From CAZHAX01 sp964530325 (GTDB lineage Bacteria; Chloroflexota; Anaerolineae; B4-G1), in the NCBI GenBank assembly GCA_964530325.1, contig CAZHAX010000023.1:1-49045 (forward strand): 49,045 bases of DNA, read 5' to 3'. Shown in pieces: positions 33,911 to 42,061 of the stretch (positions within the stretch are counted from its first letter, which is position 1; every line of letters begins with the position of its first letter). Position numbers and translations under genes: made by a program. A model generated the notes under the pieces. The model was not told the origin of the DNA and made no database searches. It saw only the letters and a list, made by a program, of their open reading frames with translations.

Positions 33911-35257
33911 CTATTCCGCTGGCGCAGGCGCGATGAGCCCCTCTCGCATCAGCACCTCGGCGGACTCGCGGGCCCGGCGGATCGTCTCCTCCGCCTGGGC
34001 GAGCAGCTCCTCGGCCGACCGCTCCAGGCGGGCCAGTCCCCGCTCCTGCGCCTTCATTCCAGTAGCCACCGCCTCGCGGGGGAAGACGTCCCAGTCATCC
34101 ATCGTGGGTACGATGTACTCCTCGCTCAATCCACGCTCCTCGGCGCACCGGGCGACCTCCTCCGCGGCGGCGATAGCCATCTCGTCCGTGATCGTCTTCG
34201 CCCGTACGTCGAGCACACCGCGGAAGATGCCCGGGAAGCCGAGCGAGTTGTTGAGCTGGTTGGGGAAATCACTCCGGCCCGTGCCTACGACGCGCGCCCC
34301 AGCCTCCTTCGCCTCCCATGGCCAGATCTCCGGTATCGGGTTGGCGCAGGGAAAGACGATCGAGTCAGCAGCCATGCCCTTGACCCATTCGGGAAGGATC
34401 GTGCCGGGACCGGGCTTGCTCAGCGCGACGCAGACGTCGGCACCGTGCATCGCTTCAGCCGGACCGCCGACGATGCCGTCCGCGTTGCTCTCGCTGCAGA
34501 TACGCCACTTGTCTGTGAACTCCGCCTGACGCTCCTCGATGTCCGAGCGGCCCTTATGCAGAGTGCCCCGACTATCGCAGGCGACGATGGCGTTCACGTC
34601 TGCCCCAGAAGCCTTCAGGAGCCGGTAGGTGGCCACGTTCGCCGCTCCCGTACCGATCATGGCGATCCTGGCCGCGCCGATCTCCTTGCCTACGACCTTC
34701 AGTGCGTTGATCAGGCCTGCGAGCAGGACCGTGGCCGTGCCTTGCTGGTCATCGTGCCAGACCGGGATATCCATCTCCTCTCGCAGGGTGTCCAGGATAG
34801 CGAAGCACTTCGGCTGGGAGAGGTCCTCCAGATTGATGCCCCCGAAAGAAGGCTCCAGCAGCTTGACCGTCTCAATGATGACGTCTGGGTCCTTCGTCCG
34901 GAGCACTATGGGCACCGCGTCGACGCCGCCGAGGTACTTGAACAGCAGCGCCTTCCCCTCCATCACCGGCAGGCCGGCCTCGGGGCCGATGTCTCCTAGA
35001 CCCAGCACCCTGGTCCCGTCGGAGACGACGGCGATCGTATTGCCCCGGTTTGTGTGCTCCCACACCTTCTCGGGGTGGGCCTCGATATCCCTGCAGGGTG
35101 CCGCCACGCCCGGTGTGTACCAGAGAGCAAAGTCGTCGACACCGCGGATGACGCACTTGGGCGCGATCTGCACCTTGCCCCGGTAGAATCGGTGTAGGCG
35201 CAAGGACTCTTCGGCTGGCTTGCGGGCTTTGGCTAGCAGTTCGTCCTTCGTGGGCAC
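33911..35257 (-). CDS. NAD(P)-dependent malic enzyme
   Basis: A 448-residue malate dehydrogenase (oxaloacetate-decarboxylating) converting malate to pyruvate and CO2. The malic N-domain carries FALWYTPGVAAPCRDI and GLGDIGPEAGLPVMEGKALL. The divalent-metal region has DVIIETVKLLEPSFGGINLEDL, and DDQQGTATV is typical of the short bacterial form. The Rossmann cofactor motif is IGTGAANVA. The length matches the short bacterial enzymes without a phosphotransacetylase domain. The last 50 residues are an extra helical, Arg/Glu-rich extension. Start is GTG with GGGAGG upstream. It follows the PEPCK gene by 45 bp, so the two probably share a transcript that links PEP, oxaloacetate, malate and pyruvate. 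Confidence 0.95.
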   Translation of the reverse strand: MPTKDELLAKARKPAEESLRLHRFYRGKVQIAPKCVIRGVDDFALWYTPGVAAPCRDIEAHPEKVWEHTNRGNTIAVVSDGTRVLGLGDIGPEAGLPVMEGKALLFKYLGGVDAVPIVLRTKDPDVIIETVKLLEPSFGGINLEDLSQPKCFAILDTLREEMDIPVWHDDQQGTATVLLAGLINALKVVGKEIGAARIAMIGTGAANVATYRLLKASGADVNAIVACDSRGTLHKGRSDIEERQAEFTDKWRICSESNADGIVGGPAEAMHGADVCVALSKPGPGTILPEWVKGMAADSIVFPCANPIPEIWPWEAKEAGARVVGTGRSDFPNQLNNSLGFPGIFRGVLDVRAKTITDEMAIAAAEEVARCAEERGLSEEYIVPTMDDWDVFPREAVATGMKAQERGLARLERSAEELLAQAEETIRRARESAEVLMREGLIAPAPAE

Positions 35258-35302
35258 CGGGACCTCCCGTCTTCGGCCCTGCGATACGGCCGGCAGGCTA
35301 TG

Positions 35303-37267
35303 CTAAGCGCCGGCAGCCTCAAGGAGCTGCTCGGGTGAGATTACTGCCCCGTACTTCGCCTTCAGCGCCTGCAGGCTTTCCCGCTGTTCAGCATACACTT
35401 CAAGTAGCCTGGCGGGGACGTTCTCCTCCTTCCGGTAGGCATCCTCCTGGAGATCGATCCGCTCCAGGATGTTGTCTATGTAGAAGGCGAAGTGCTTGTC
35501 GTACAGGGCCCTGGTATAGTCCTTGTCGATCTCGGCGAAGAGAGCTTTCAGGTCGTCGTAGAACGGGATGAAGCCCATCGGGGTCGGTATGGCGTCCACC
35601 TCTCCGTTCACCCTCTTCTCCAGCCAGCCGAGCCATACTCGGACGTCACGCTTCTCGCCGAGGAGCTCGTCCCCTTCTCCGCCCCGCGCGCCATCGGTGA
35701 GGAAGTAGTTCAGGCCAGCCATGATCGGCTTGTCCCTCAGGTTGTCCGAGTTGAAGAATACGAACTGGGCGCCCATGTAGTCTGCGAGTGGCCCTGGTAT
35801 GAAAGGCTCGTTCGCCCACGGCTGGCGCCGGACGCCTTTCGCCCCCACCTCCGTCGCCGTGGCGGCCGACAGAATGGAGGCGCCGATAACCACGCCGTGA
35901 TCGGGGGTCTTGGCCACCCGCACGGGCGGCATGGTGTCGCTATCGCGGCCGCTGTAGGTGATGACCCGGACGTGCACCCCCTGCGGATCCTCGGCAGCCT
36001 CTTCGTTGTAGTTGCCGATGTTGCTGTTGCGCAGTGTGCAGCGGGCATTGGGATGGGAGATCGGGATGGGGTTATCCTGCTCATCCTTCTTTCCCTCCCA
36101 CCATTCACCCTGGAAGTTGACGCCGCGCTCGGGGTGCTCCTCTCCGTTGCCCTCCCAGTGGGGCACGCCGTGCTCGTCGATCAGCACGTTAGTCCAGATC
36201 ACCTCTGCGCCCTCTTCCCTCAGGGCCTTCATCAGGTGTGGGTCGCTGTCCTGGCTCACGTCTCGAACGATACCGAAGAGGCCGAACTCCGGGTTGATCG
36301 CCCGCAGCGTCCCATCGTCCGCTATCCACAGTTGAGCCAGGTCGTCGCCGATGAAGTCGGTGCCTACCATGGCGGTGGTGGTCTTGCCACAGCCGGACGG
36401 CGCGGCGCCGGCGAAGTAAGTTGTGCGGCCGCCGGGCCCGGCCAGGCCGGTGATAAACATGTGCTCCGAAAGCTCCTTGCCTCTCCTCATGTAGGTGGCC
36501 AGGTCAACAGCGAAGCGGTGGTTCCCCTTCTTCAGCAGCAGCGTGTTGCCGGCATAGGTGCAGAGCATGGAGTACGTGGTCAGCCAGCTGCGGTCCATGA
36601 AGACTCTGGCGTTCGGCAGGTCCTCAGGCCTGTTCAGCCCCTCGCTGTGGACGTTGGTCAGGAACAGCCCGGCGCGCTCAGCCTCCTCATCGAAGCGGGA
36701 GTACACGTTTCTGTACAGCAGATTGGCTGAATGCATGACGTAGGTGGAGGTCGTTATCTCCAGCGCCGGCAGCGCGGCGGGTGCGCCGATCGGACCGCGG
36801 CTGAAGAATCCAACCAGGAGCGTCATTCCCCGGCCAATGCCCTGCATGACCTGACGCACGTACTGGTGAGCTTCCGCTCGCAGGATCTTCTTGGCCAGTA
36901 CACTGACGTTTTCATCCTCGTTGACGATGTAGAAGGTCCTATCGATGATCCGCGCCTGCTCCTGGGCCAGGTCGAAGTGGATTGTGTGGTCCTTCATCGC
37001 CAGCAGCTTCTCCTCACCCTTCTCGAGAGCCCTCTGACGCACGGCCTGCAGATCAGCCTCCGAACCCGTGTTGACGAAGACGGAGTCCGGAGCGGTCATT
37101 GAGATCGCGTTAGCGATCTTCAGCAGGGCCTTTTCGTTGCCGATTCTCTCCAGCTTGGCTGCTTCGCCGGGCGGGCACTTGGATGCGAAGAGAGCCTGAG
37201 CTTCGTCCAGGCTCTCGATGCCACCGATATTGGCCAGGATGTCTACTCCCTTGTTCAGCTCGAACAC
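35303..37267 (-). CDS. pckG: phosphoenolpyruvate carboxykinase (GTP)
   Basis: A 654-residue GTP-dependent PEPCK that interconverts oxaloacetate and PEP in gluconeogenesis or anaplerosis. The P-loop GAAPSGCGKTTTAM lies at about 287-300 and contains the reactive Cys293 typical of the GTP family. Other landmarks are the metal/PEP region HSEGLNRPEDLPN and the nucleotide-proximal FIPGPLADYMGAQF; NARCTLRNSNIGNYN provides substrate contacts. Length and order fit the GTP family, not the shorter ATP family. Start is GTG at 37267 with GGAGGAGGGG upstream. It is the first gene of an operon with malic enzyme; its promoter -35 lies in the preceding terminator stem. Confidence 0.96.
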   Translation of the reverse strand: MFELNKGVDILANIGGIESLDEAQALFASKCPPGEAAKLERIGNEKALLKIANAISMTAPDSVFVNTGSEADLQAVRQRALEKGEEKLLAMKDHTIHFDLAQEQARIIDRTFYIVNEDENVSVLAKKILRAEAHQYVRQVMQGIGRGMTLLVGFFSRGPIGAPAALPALEITTSTYVMHSANLLYRNVYSRFDEEAERAGLFLTNVHSEGLNRPEDLPNARVFMDRSWLTTYSMLCTYAGNTLLLKKGNHRFAVDLATYMRRGKELSEHMFITGLAGPGGRTTYFAGAAPSGCGKTTTAMVGTDFIGDDLAQLWIADDGTLRAINPEFGLFGIVRDVSQDSDPHLMKALREEGAEVIWTNVLIDEHGVPHWEGNGEEHPERGVNFQGEWWEGKKDEQDNPIPISHPNARCTLRNSNIGNYNEEAAEDPQGVHVRVITYSGRDSDTMPPVRVAKTPDHGVVIGASILSAATATEVGAKGVRRQPWANEPFIPGPLADYMGAQFVFFNSDNLRDKPIMAGLNYFLTDGARGGEGDELLGEKRDVRVWLGWLEKRVNGEVDAIPTPMGFIPFYDDLKALFAEIDKDYTRALYDKHFAFYIDNILERIDLQEDAYRKEENVPARLLEVYAEQRESLQALKAKYGAVISPEQLLEAAGA

Positions 37268-37338
37268 GTACCCCTCCTCCGCGCCAGCGTGCGCCGGGCC
37301 GTCTTCCGTGGGCGAATCGCCCGGCGCTTAATTGCGCA

Positions 37339-37367
37339 AGTCTACCACACAGAGGCAGGGCGGGCAA
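37339..37367 (-). promoter_or_regulatory. promoter of the PEPCK-malic enzyme operon
   Basis: Minus strand: TTGCCC (37362-37367), a 17 bp spacer ending TGG, and TAGACT (37339-37344), an extended -10. The -35 overlaps an arm of the upstream gene's terminator hairpin. Predicted start near 37332. Confidence 0.6.
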
Positions 37368-37393
37368 GTGGCGCAGCCACTGCCCGCCCTGCC
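37354..37393 (-). terminator. near-perfect 18 bp stem after the FHA gene
   Basis: Arms 37354-37366 and 37381-37393 (13 bp, perfect) continue, after one unpaired A, as GTGGC/GCCAC with a 3 nt loop. It starts 19 bp after the FHA gene stop. No T-tract is present, yet the stem is the most stable simple hairpin I noticed in the window. Confidence 0.7.
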
Positions 37394-37411
37394 TGGCATC
37401 GTCGCGGATGG

Positions 37412-38053
37412 CTACTTCTCCAGGCGGAAGCCGTGCCCTCGCACGGTGACTATGTAGTCGTGACCGGGGTCGACGGCATCTATGCGCTCGCGCAGCCTGC
37501 GGACGAGGGCATCTATCGCCTGTTCGGAGACGCCCTCGGCCTGCTCCTCCGGCCACACGGTGGATACGACCTCCTCCCGAGGAACGACGTGGCCCTTGCG
37601 CTGATCTAGCAGTACCAGAAGGCGGTACTGGGCAACCGAAAGCGGAGGGACGAGCTCCCGGTCTCCTACGAACACCCTTCGCGCCGCCTGGTCGATGCGG
37701 ATGCCGCGCCTGGGACCAGGAGATTCCAGGGGCAGCGTGGCGTCCGCACCAACGAAGCCGAACTTGACGCACAGGGCCACCTGGATCTCGTCCCCGTCCG
37801 CTAGGCGCACGGGATCCTTGCCCACTTCCTTGCCGTTGATACTCGTCCCGTTCTTGCTGTCCAGGTCGCGCAGGAGATAGCCGTGCTCGTCACGCTCGAT
37901 GCGCACATGATGGCGAGATACCTGCCTCTCAGGAAGCACTATCTCGCAATCGGAGCCCCGGCCGATAGTGACGCTGTCCTGGTCGACAATCCACCGTGCC
38001 CCCTCCAGCTCGCCCTCATAGACTACCAGCATGGGCACGCCCTGTCCCGCCAT
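37412..38053 (-). CDS. FHA domain fused to OmpR-type winged helix
   Basis: A 213-residue protein. Residues about 8-100 form an FHA phosphothreonine-binding domain with the signature TIGRGSDCEIVLP, VSRHHVRIERD and SKNGTSINGKEV. Residues about 115-213 form an OmpR/PhoB-like winged helix (LSVAQYRLLVLLDQRKGHVV, ALVRRLRERID, TVRGHGFRLEK). It lacks a receiver domain, so regulation by Ser/Thr phosphorylation instead of Asp phosphorylation is inferred. The divergent neighbour is a Ser/Thr kinase, the natural source of the phosphothreonine ligand. ATG 38053 has a full AAGGAGG site that overlaps the kinase promoter -35 on the other strand. Confidence 0.92.
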   Translation of the reverse strand: MAGQGVPMLVVYEGELEGARWIVDQDSVTIGRGSDCEIVLPERQVSRHHVRIERDEHGYLLRDLDSKNGTSINGKEVGKDPVRLADGDEIQVALCVKFGFVGADATLPLESPGPRRGIRIDQAARRVFVGDRELVPPLSVAQYRLLVLLDQRKGHVVPREEVVSTVWPEEQAEGVSEQAIDALVRRLRERIDAVDPGHDYIVTVRGHGFRLEK

Positions 38054-38063
38054 CGCAACCTCC

Positions 38064-38092
38064 TTGACAGAAAGACCCTTATCGACTAATAT
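38064..38092 (+). promoter_or_regulatory. promoter of the Ser/Thr kinase gene
   Basis: TTGACA (38064-38069), a 17 bp spacer, TAATAT (38087-38092). Predicted start near 38099, giving a leader of about 30 nt with GAGGAG before the GTG at 38128. The -35 shares two bases with the minus-strand ribosome-binding site of the FHA gene. Confidence 0.7.
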
Positions 38093-38127
38093 GCTCTAGG
38101 CCGCCACGAGGAGAAAGAAGAGCGACC

Positions 38128-39111
38128 GTGACTCGTCTGCTTCCTGCGGAGACCGTCCTCCGCGGGCGATACAAGATCATTGCGCCCGTAGGCCAAGGGG
38201 GGATGGGTGCCGTCTACCGCGCGGACGACACGCGGCTGGAAGGCCGGGTCTGCGCGGTCAAAGAGATCATCGGCGATGCCGACGCCCCACCAGAGATCGT
38301 CGAGCAGAGCCGGGAGCAGTTCAGGCGCGAGGCAGTCACGCTGGCTCGGCTCGACCACCCCAATCTGCCCAAGGTGTCCGATGCCTTCACGCAAGACGAG
38401 CGCGAGTACCTGGTCATGGACTATGTGGCCGGGCCTGACCTCCGCGAGGTGATGGAGGAGAAGCGCCGGGACGGCGCGTTCATTGACGAGCAGACGGTCG
38501 TCGGCTGGGCAGATCAGCTGTGTGATGCCCTCGCGTACCTCCACAGTCAGGACCCCCCTGTCCTTCACCGTGATATCAAGCCGGCGAACATCAAGCTGAC
38601 GCCGGGCGGGCTGGTCAAACTGGTTGATTTCGGCCTGGTCAAACTCCTGGCGCCCGACGATGCCCGGACGATCACCATCCTGCAGGGCCGAGGCACGCTC
38701 GCCTACACACCCCTAGAGCAGTATGGCGGCGAATCGGGCCACACGGACGCTCGTTCGGACATCTACTCACTGGGTGCTACACTCTATCATCTGTTGACCA
38801 ACGAGCCCCCGGCGGACGCCAAGCAGCGATTTCTCAACCCGGCAGCACTGCTGCCGCCGAAGGCGATCAATCCCAGGGTCTCTTCGCGCACGGAACGCGC
38901 TCTCCTTGCGGCGGTTGCCATGCACCCGGACGAGCGTCCTGCGACCGCCGCACAGTTGCGCCAGGCCCTGCACGGCCGTCGCCTGCCTCCTACGCGCGCG
39001 GTCACGGCGAAAAGCAAAGAGGACTGGCGGGCAGCCGTCATCGATAATCGCAGCCTGGTTGTGCTTTCCGGTCTGGCGCTGGCGCTGGCGGTGGTAGTCA
39101 CCTTGTTGTAG
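38128..39111 (+). CDS. membrane-anchored Ser/Thr protein kinase
   Basis: A 327-residue Hanks-type kinase. Gly-rich loop GQGGMGAVY at about 22-30, ATP-binding Lys45 (CAVKE), catalytic loop HRDIKPANIKL with Asp149, and DFG at 167-169. The activation segment ends in LAYTPLEQY where most kinases have APE. A C-terminal membrane helix (about 309-327) ends the protein with almost no extracellular part, so it has no PASTA or other sensor domain. The kinase would face the cytoplasm. Start GTG 38128, with GAGGAG upstream. It diverges from the FHA/winged-helix gene, which suggests a kinase-reader pair. Confidence 0.95.
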   Translation: MTRLLPAETVLRGRYKIIAPVGQGGMGAVYRADDTRLEGRVCAVKEIIGDADAPPEIVEQSREQFRREAVTLARLDHPNLPKVSDAFTQDEREYLVMDYVAGPDLREVMEEKRRDGAFIDEQTVVGWADQLCDALAYLHSQDPPVLHRDIKPANIKLTPGGLVKLVDFGLVKLLAPDDARTITILQGRGTLAYTPLEQYGGESGHTDARSDIYSLGATLYHLLTNEPPADAKQRFLNPAALLPPKAINPRVSSRTERALLAAVAMHPDERPATAAQLRQALHGRRLPPTRAVTAKSKEDWRAAVIDNRSLVVLSGLALALAVVVTLL

Positions 39112-39139
39112 GCAGATATAAACCGTGCCCGGGCGCAGG

Positions 39140-41938
39140 CTAGCTCTTTCCGCCGCGGCGCGCGCCTAGCCACAGCAGCACCAGCGGTAGGGCGCCCCCC
39201 AGGAGGGCGACCCATCCGGCAGCCCAGACCCCGCTCGAATCCCGTAGCCACGAGGCCCCGGGCGCGCGCAGACCATAGGCGGCGTACAGGACCAAGCCCG
39301 CAGCGGCGCTGGCCAGCGCTGCTCGCAGGGCTCGGCTCAAGGAGCCGCTCCGTAGCCGAATCACCGCAAAACCCAAGCCGGCGATGGTCGCGGTGCCTGC
39401 CAACGCCAGGGCCAGGTCGGCAAGGTCCAGCCCACCTGCTGGCCAGGAGCCGTCGTCATTGCCCGTACCGCCGTCTGGCTCGGGTGTCCCGTTCTGGTAG
39501 GGGTCGACGGTGGGAGTGGGGGTGTCCACGGGGGCGGGCGGACCGGGTGTCGGCGTGGTGATTATGGCAGGCTCGTCCTCCTGAATGGTGATCTGAAGGG
39601 CCACGCGGCGCGGCACCGGATCCGCCTGGACAGAGATGTCCAGCTGGCCGGTCCGATCCAGTGTAATCGACGCTTCTGCCACGCCGTCCGTTGTCACCGC
39701 GGCCAGCGAGTGCTCCAGACCTTCCTGCGGGTAGCTGAATATGAACGCCACGGCGGTGGTGTCCGGCACCGGGTTTCCGTTGCGATCGACTATCAGGCTC
39801 GTCTTCAGCGAGAGATCGTCTCCCACCCGCAGCTGGGCAGCCTCCGAGCCGGTCCCGTCGTCCTCCGCCGGATGCTCGATACTGACCGAGATGATCTGCG
39901 CGGGATCGGCGGAGGTCTGCGTATTGAGGTCGTAGTTGATCGCAGTGAGGCTCACGGGGGACACACCCCGGGGGGCGAACTCGCCAAACAGAGCCCGCAG
40001 GGCCATCTCCACAAAGCGCTCGATGTGGCTGTAGGCGACGTAGTAGGCGCCGAGCTTGCTGATCTCGGTTGCGTCCAGGTAGTACGGCGCGTCGAAGGCC
40101 AACACCACGAGCGTTGGGTCACCAGCTGCCCCAGCGCGCTGCGCCAGCAAGCGATGGACGGCGCTGGACTGAGGAGGGTCACCGCCAGGGTTCAGCATGG
40201 CGAGGATGACCCAGTCTGCCGTGGAGAGCGCAGCCTCTACGCCACGGCCGGGAACGGGCGTCGGTGTGCTATCCGGTTCTCCCGGCTCCGGCGTTGGCGT
40301 AGGCGGCAACGGCGCGGCGTCCAGGTAGTCGTCGAGCTGGCCAAAGGTGAAGCTTGATACCCTCCATCCGGTGATCTGGCCGGTGCCATCAGGCCCGTAC
40401 AGCCGCACCATGACGTCCCGCAAAGCCTGGGCGCCGATGTACGCGATCGCCTCGCAGCCTGCGCAAGGCGATGCCTCTCTCCCGTCAGTGAATATCACGA
40501 TATCGTCGTCCGCAGTTGGAGCGGATGGCACCAGGTCCATGGAGGGCGGGGCGAGTAGCGTGACCGCCTCTCTTCCAAGCTCCGCCCAAACTTCCTGGCC
40601 GGAACCCACCTGGTCTGCTACGGCCTGGACGTTCGGCTGAGCCTTGGTCAGGCTGAAGCTTCCGCCGTAGAGCGACAGCTTCAGTCGCAGAACGCGCGCC
40701 ACGGCGGCGTCGACGAGGGCCTGAAAAGATGGCTCGCTCTGGTAGAGCTGCACGAAGAACTCTATCGTAGAGCGCACGTTGAGAAGCTGCTCGTCCCAGC
40801 TATCAGTGAGCGCGAACTGAGAGAGGAGCAGCAGGTCGTTGCCAGCCAGGAAGGCCTCCCGGGCTATGCGGCGGGCGTTGAAGCTCTCCTCGTTCGGGTC
40901 GTAGAAGCGGCGCAGCGCACGCAGGCCCAGCTCGTCCGATACTGCCAGCCCGCCGTCAGCCCGCCACTCAGCCAGCTCGGCCTGGTTGAGCAGCTGCTGC
41001 AGGACCTGGCTGTCGACGCTCGCTGGCCGCGTGGCAACGAAGCCACGGAAGCGGATATGCGATACGAGGAAGCCATCCGCTTGCTCTTCCGGGTCTTCCG
41101 CCTGAGCCACGGCGAAGAAGGGCTGCAGATCGACTTGCCGGAGCTCTTCCAGAGTCCGCTGGACGGTGGGAGCCTCTTCGTCGAGTGATCGGTCCGAGGC
41201 GCCGAGGCCAGGGAAGTGCTTGGCGATAACTGCGACTTCGCCCAGTGACCCCTCGTGGACGCCGCGGACGTACGCTCTTGCCATCCGCCCGACCCAGAAA
41301 GGCTGGCCCCCGAAGGTGCGCACGCCCAGGTCGCCGGCGCTGGCCGGGAGGGGCTTCTCCAGGACGTCAAGGGACGGTCCAAGGAGCATGTTGATACCGA
41401 TCGCCGAGAGCTCCCGGCCCACGACCTGGCCAACGGCGTCCGCATAGGCCGGATCCCAGGTAGCCCCCAAGGCCATCTGGGAAGGAATGGGAGTAGTGCC
41501 GCTCAGTATGCTGGTGAAGGGCATCCCGTTCCCTTCGTGGGTCACTGCCACGAATAGCGGGATGTAGGGGGATCTGGCGCTCGTCACGCCTGTCCGCGTA
41601 GCGTCCCAGACAGCTCGCTGGAGCTGGTGAACGAGGCTCGCCACCTGGGTGGGCGCATTACCATCGTTGGCGATGTTGCCGTTCTCGGGCTGCAGCAGCA
41701 CCCCGCCGATGTAGTAGTTCCCTATCAGCTCGGCGATAGCCGAGCCCTCGCCGACATCCTCGCCGGGGAAGGTGACGACGAACAGCTGGCCAACCTTGGC
41801 CGCGTCTGACATCTGGTCCAGTAGCAGCGCCGCCTCGTCTTCGGGTTTCTCCTGGGCGCCGGCGTGCCAGTGTGGCACTAGCGACCAAAGGGCGACCGCC
41901 GCTACGAGAAGCGTGAAGAACCGCCTTGAATCTCTCAT
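39140..41938 (-). CDS. exported GH3-family protein (NagZ-like) with membrane anchor
   Basis: A 932-residue protein with an N-terminal signal peptide (about 1-28, hydrophobic core FFTLLVAAVALWSLV, ending AGA-Q). A glycoside hydrolase family 3 domain follows (about 35-430), with the NagZ landmark KHFPGLG and a nucleophile motif VSDELGL. The residues where NagZ has the Asp-x-His acid/base dyad read S-L-D, so catalysis may differ or be lost. A second alpha/beta domain follows (about 470-690), then an Ig-like beta domain (about 690-800), a Pro/Thr stalk (PTPGPPAPVDTPTPTVDP) and about three membrane helices at the C-terminus. The protein would act outside the membrane. ATG 41938 lies only about 11 nt after the predicted transcription start, without a clear ribosome-binding site. 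Confidence 0.85.
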   Translation of the reverse strand: MRDSRRFFTLLVAAVALWSLVPHWHAGAQEKPEDEAALLLDQMSDAAKVGQLFVVTFPGEDVGEGSAIAELIGNYYIGGVLLQPENGNIANDGNAPTQVASLVHQLQRAVWDATRTGVTSARSPYIPLFVAVTHEGNGMPFTSILSGTTPIPSQMALGATWDPAYADAVGQVVGRELSAIGINMLLGPSLDVLEKPLPASAGDLGVRTFGGQPFWVGRMARAYVRGVHEGSLGEVAVIAKHFPGLGASDRSLDEEAPTVQRTLEELRQVDLQPFFAVAQAEDPEEQADGFLVSHIRFRGFVATRPASVDSQVLQQLLNQAELAEWRADGGLAVSDELGLRALRRFYDPNEESFNARRIAREAFLAGNDLLLLSQFALTDSWDEQLLNVRSTIEFFVQLYQSEPSFQALVDAAVARVLRLKLSLYGGSFSLTKAQPNVQAVADQVGSGQEVWAELGREAVTLLAPPSMDLVPSAPTADDDIVIFTDGREASPCAGCEAIAYIGAQALRDVMVRLYGPDGTGQITGWRVSSFTFGQLDDYLDAAPLPPTPTPEPGEPDSTPTPVPGRGVEAALSTADWVILAMLNPGGDPPQSSAVHRLLAQRAGAAGDPTLVVLAFDAPYYLDATEISKLGAYYVAYSHIERFVEMALRALFGEFAPRGVSPVSLTAINYDLNTQTSADPAQIISVSIEHPAEDDGTGSEAAQLRVGDDLSLKTSLIVDRNGNPVPDTTAVAFIFSYPQEGLEHSLAAVTTDGVAEASITLDRTGQLDISVQADPVPRRVALQITIQEDEPAIITTPTPGPPAPVDTPTPTVDPYQNGTPEPDGGTGNDDGSWPAGGLDLADLALALAGTATIAGLGFAVIRLRSGSLSRALRAALASAAAGLVLYAAYGLRAPGASWLRDSSGVWAAGWVALLGGALPLVLLWLGARRGGKS

Positions 41939-41955
41939 CGCACGAGGCAGGGGCT

Positions 41956-41983
41956 ATTCTACCGCAAACGAGTCGTTGTGCAA
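41956..41983 (-). promoter_or_regulatory. promoter of the GH3 gene
   Basis: Minus strand: TTGCAC (41978-41983), a 16 bp spacer, TAGAAT (41956-41961). Predicted start near 41949, leaving an 11 nt leader. Confidence 0.6.
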
Positions 41984-41988
41984 TTGCG

Positions 41989-42007
41989 GCCAGGGCGGCG
42001 CCCTGGC
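41989..42007 (-). terminator. hairpin after nagA
   Basis: GCCAGGGC (41989-41996) and GCCCTGGC (42000-42007) are exact complements with a 3 nt loop, about 55 bp past the nagA stop. No T-tract; the GH3 promoter follows directly. Confidence 0.55.
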
Positions 42008-42061
42008 AGGGTCATCCTCTTGATCGAGGCGACGTGGTGTTGCCGGCCTCGGTATCAGGTA

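Noticed and set aside
33845..34999. 384-codon plus-strand frame
   Set aside because: Antisense to malic enzyme and overlaps the rpsP promoter region; no credible start.
35492..36730. 412-codon plus-strand frame
   Set aside because: Antisense to the PEPCK gene, whose motifs are all intact; translation has no recognisable features.
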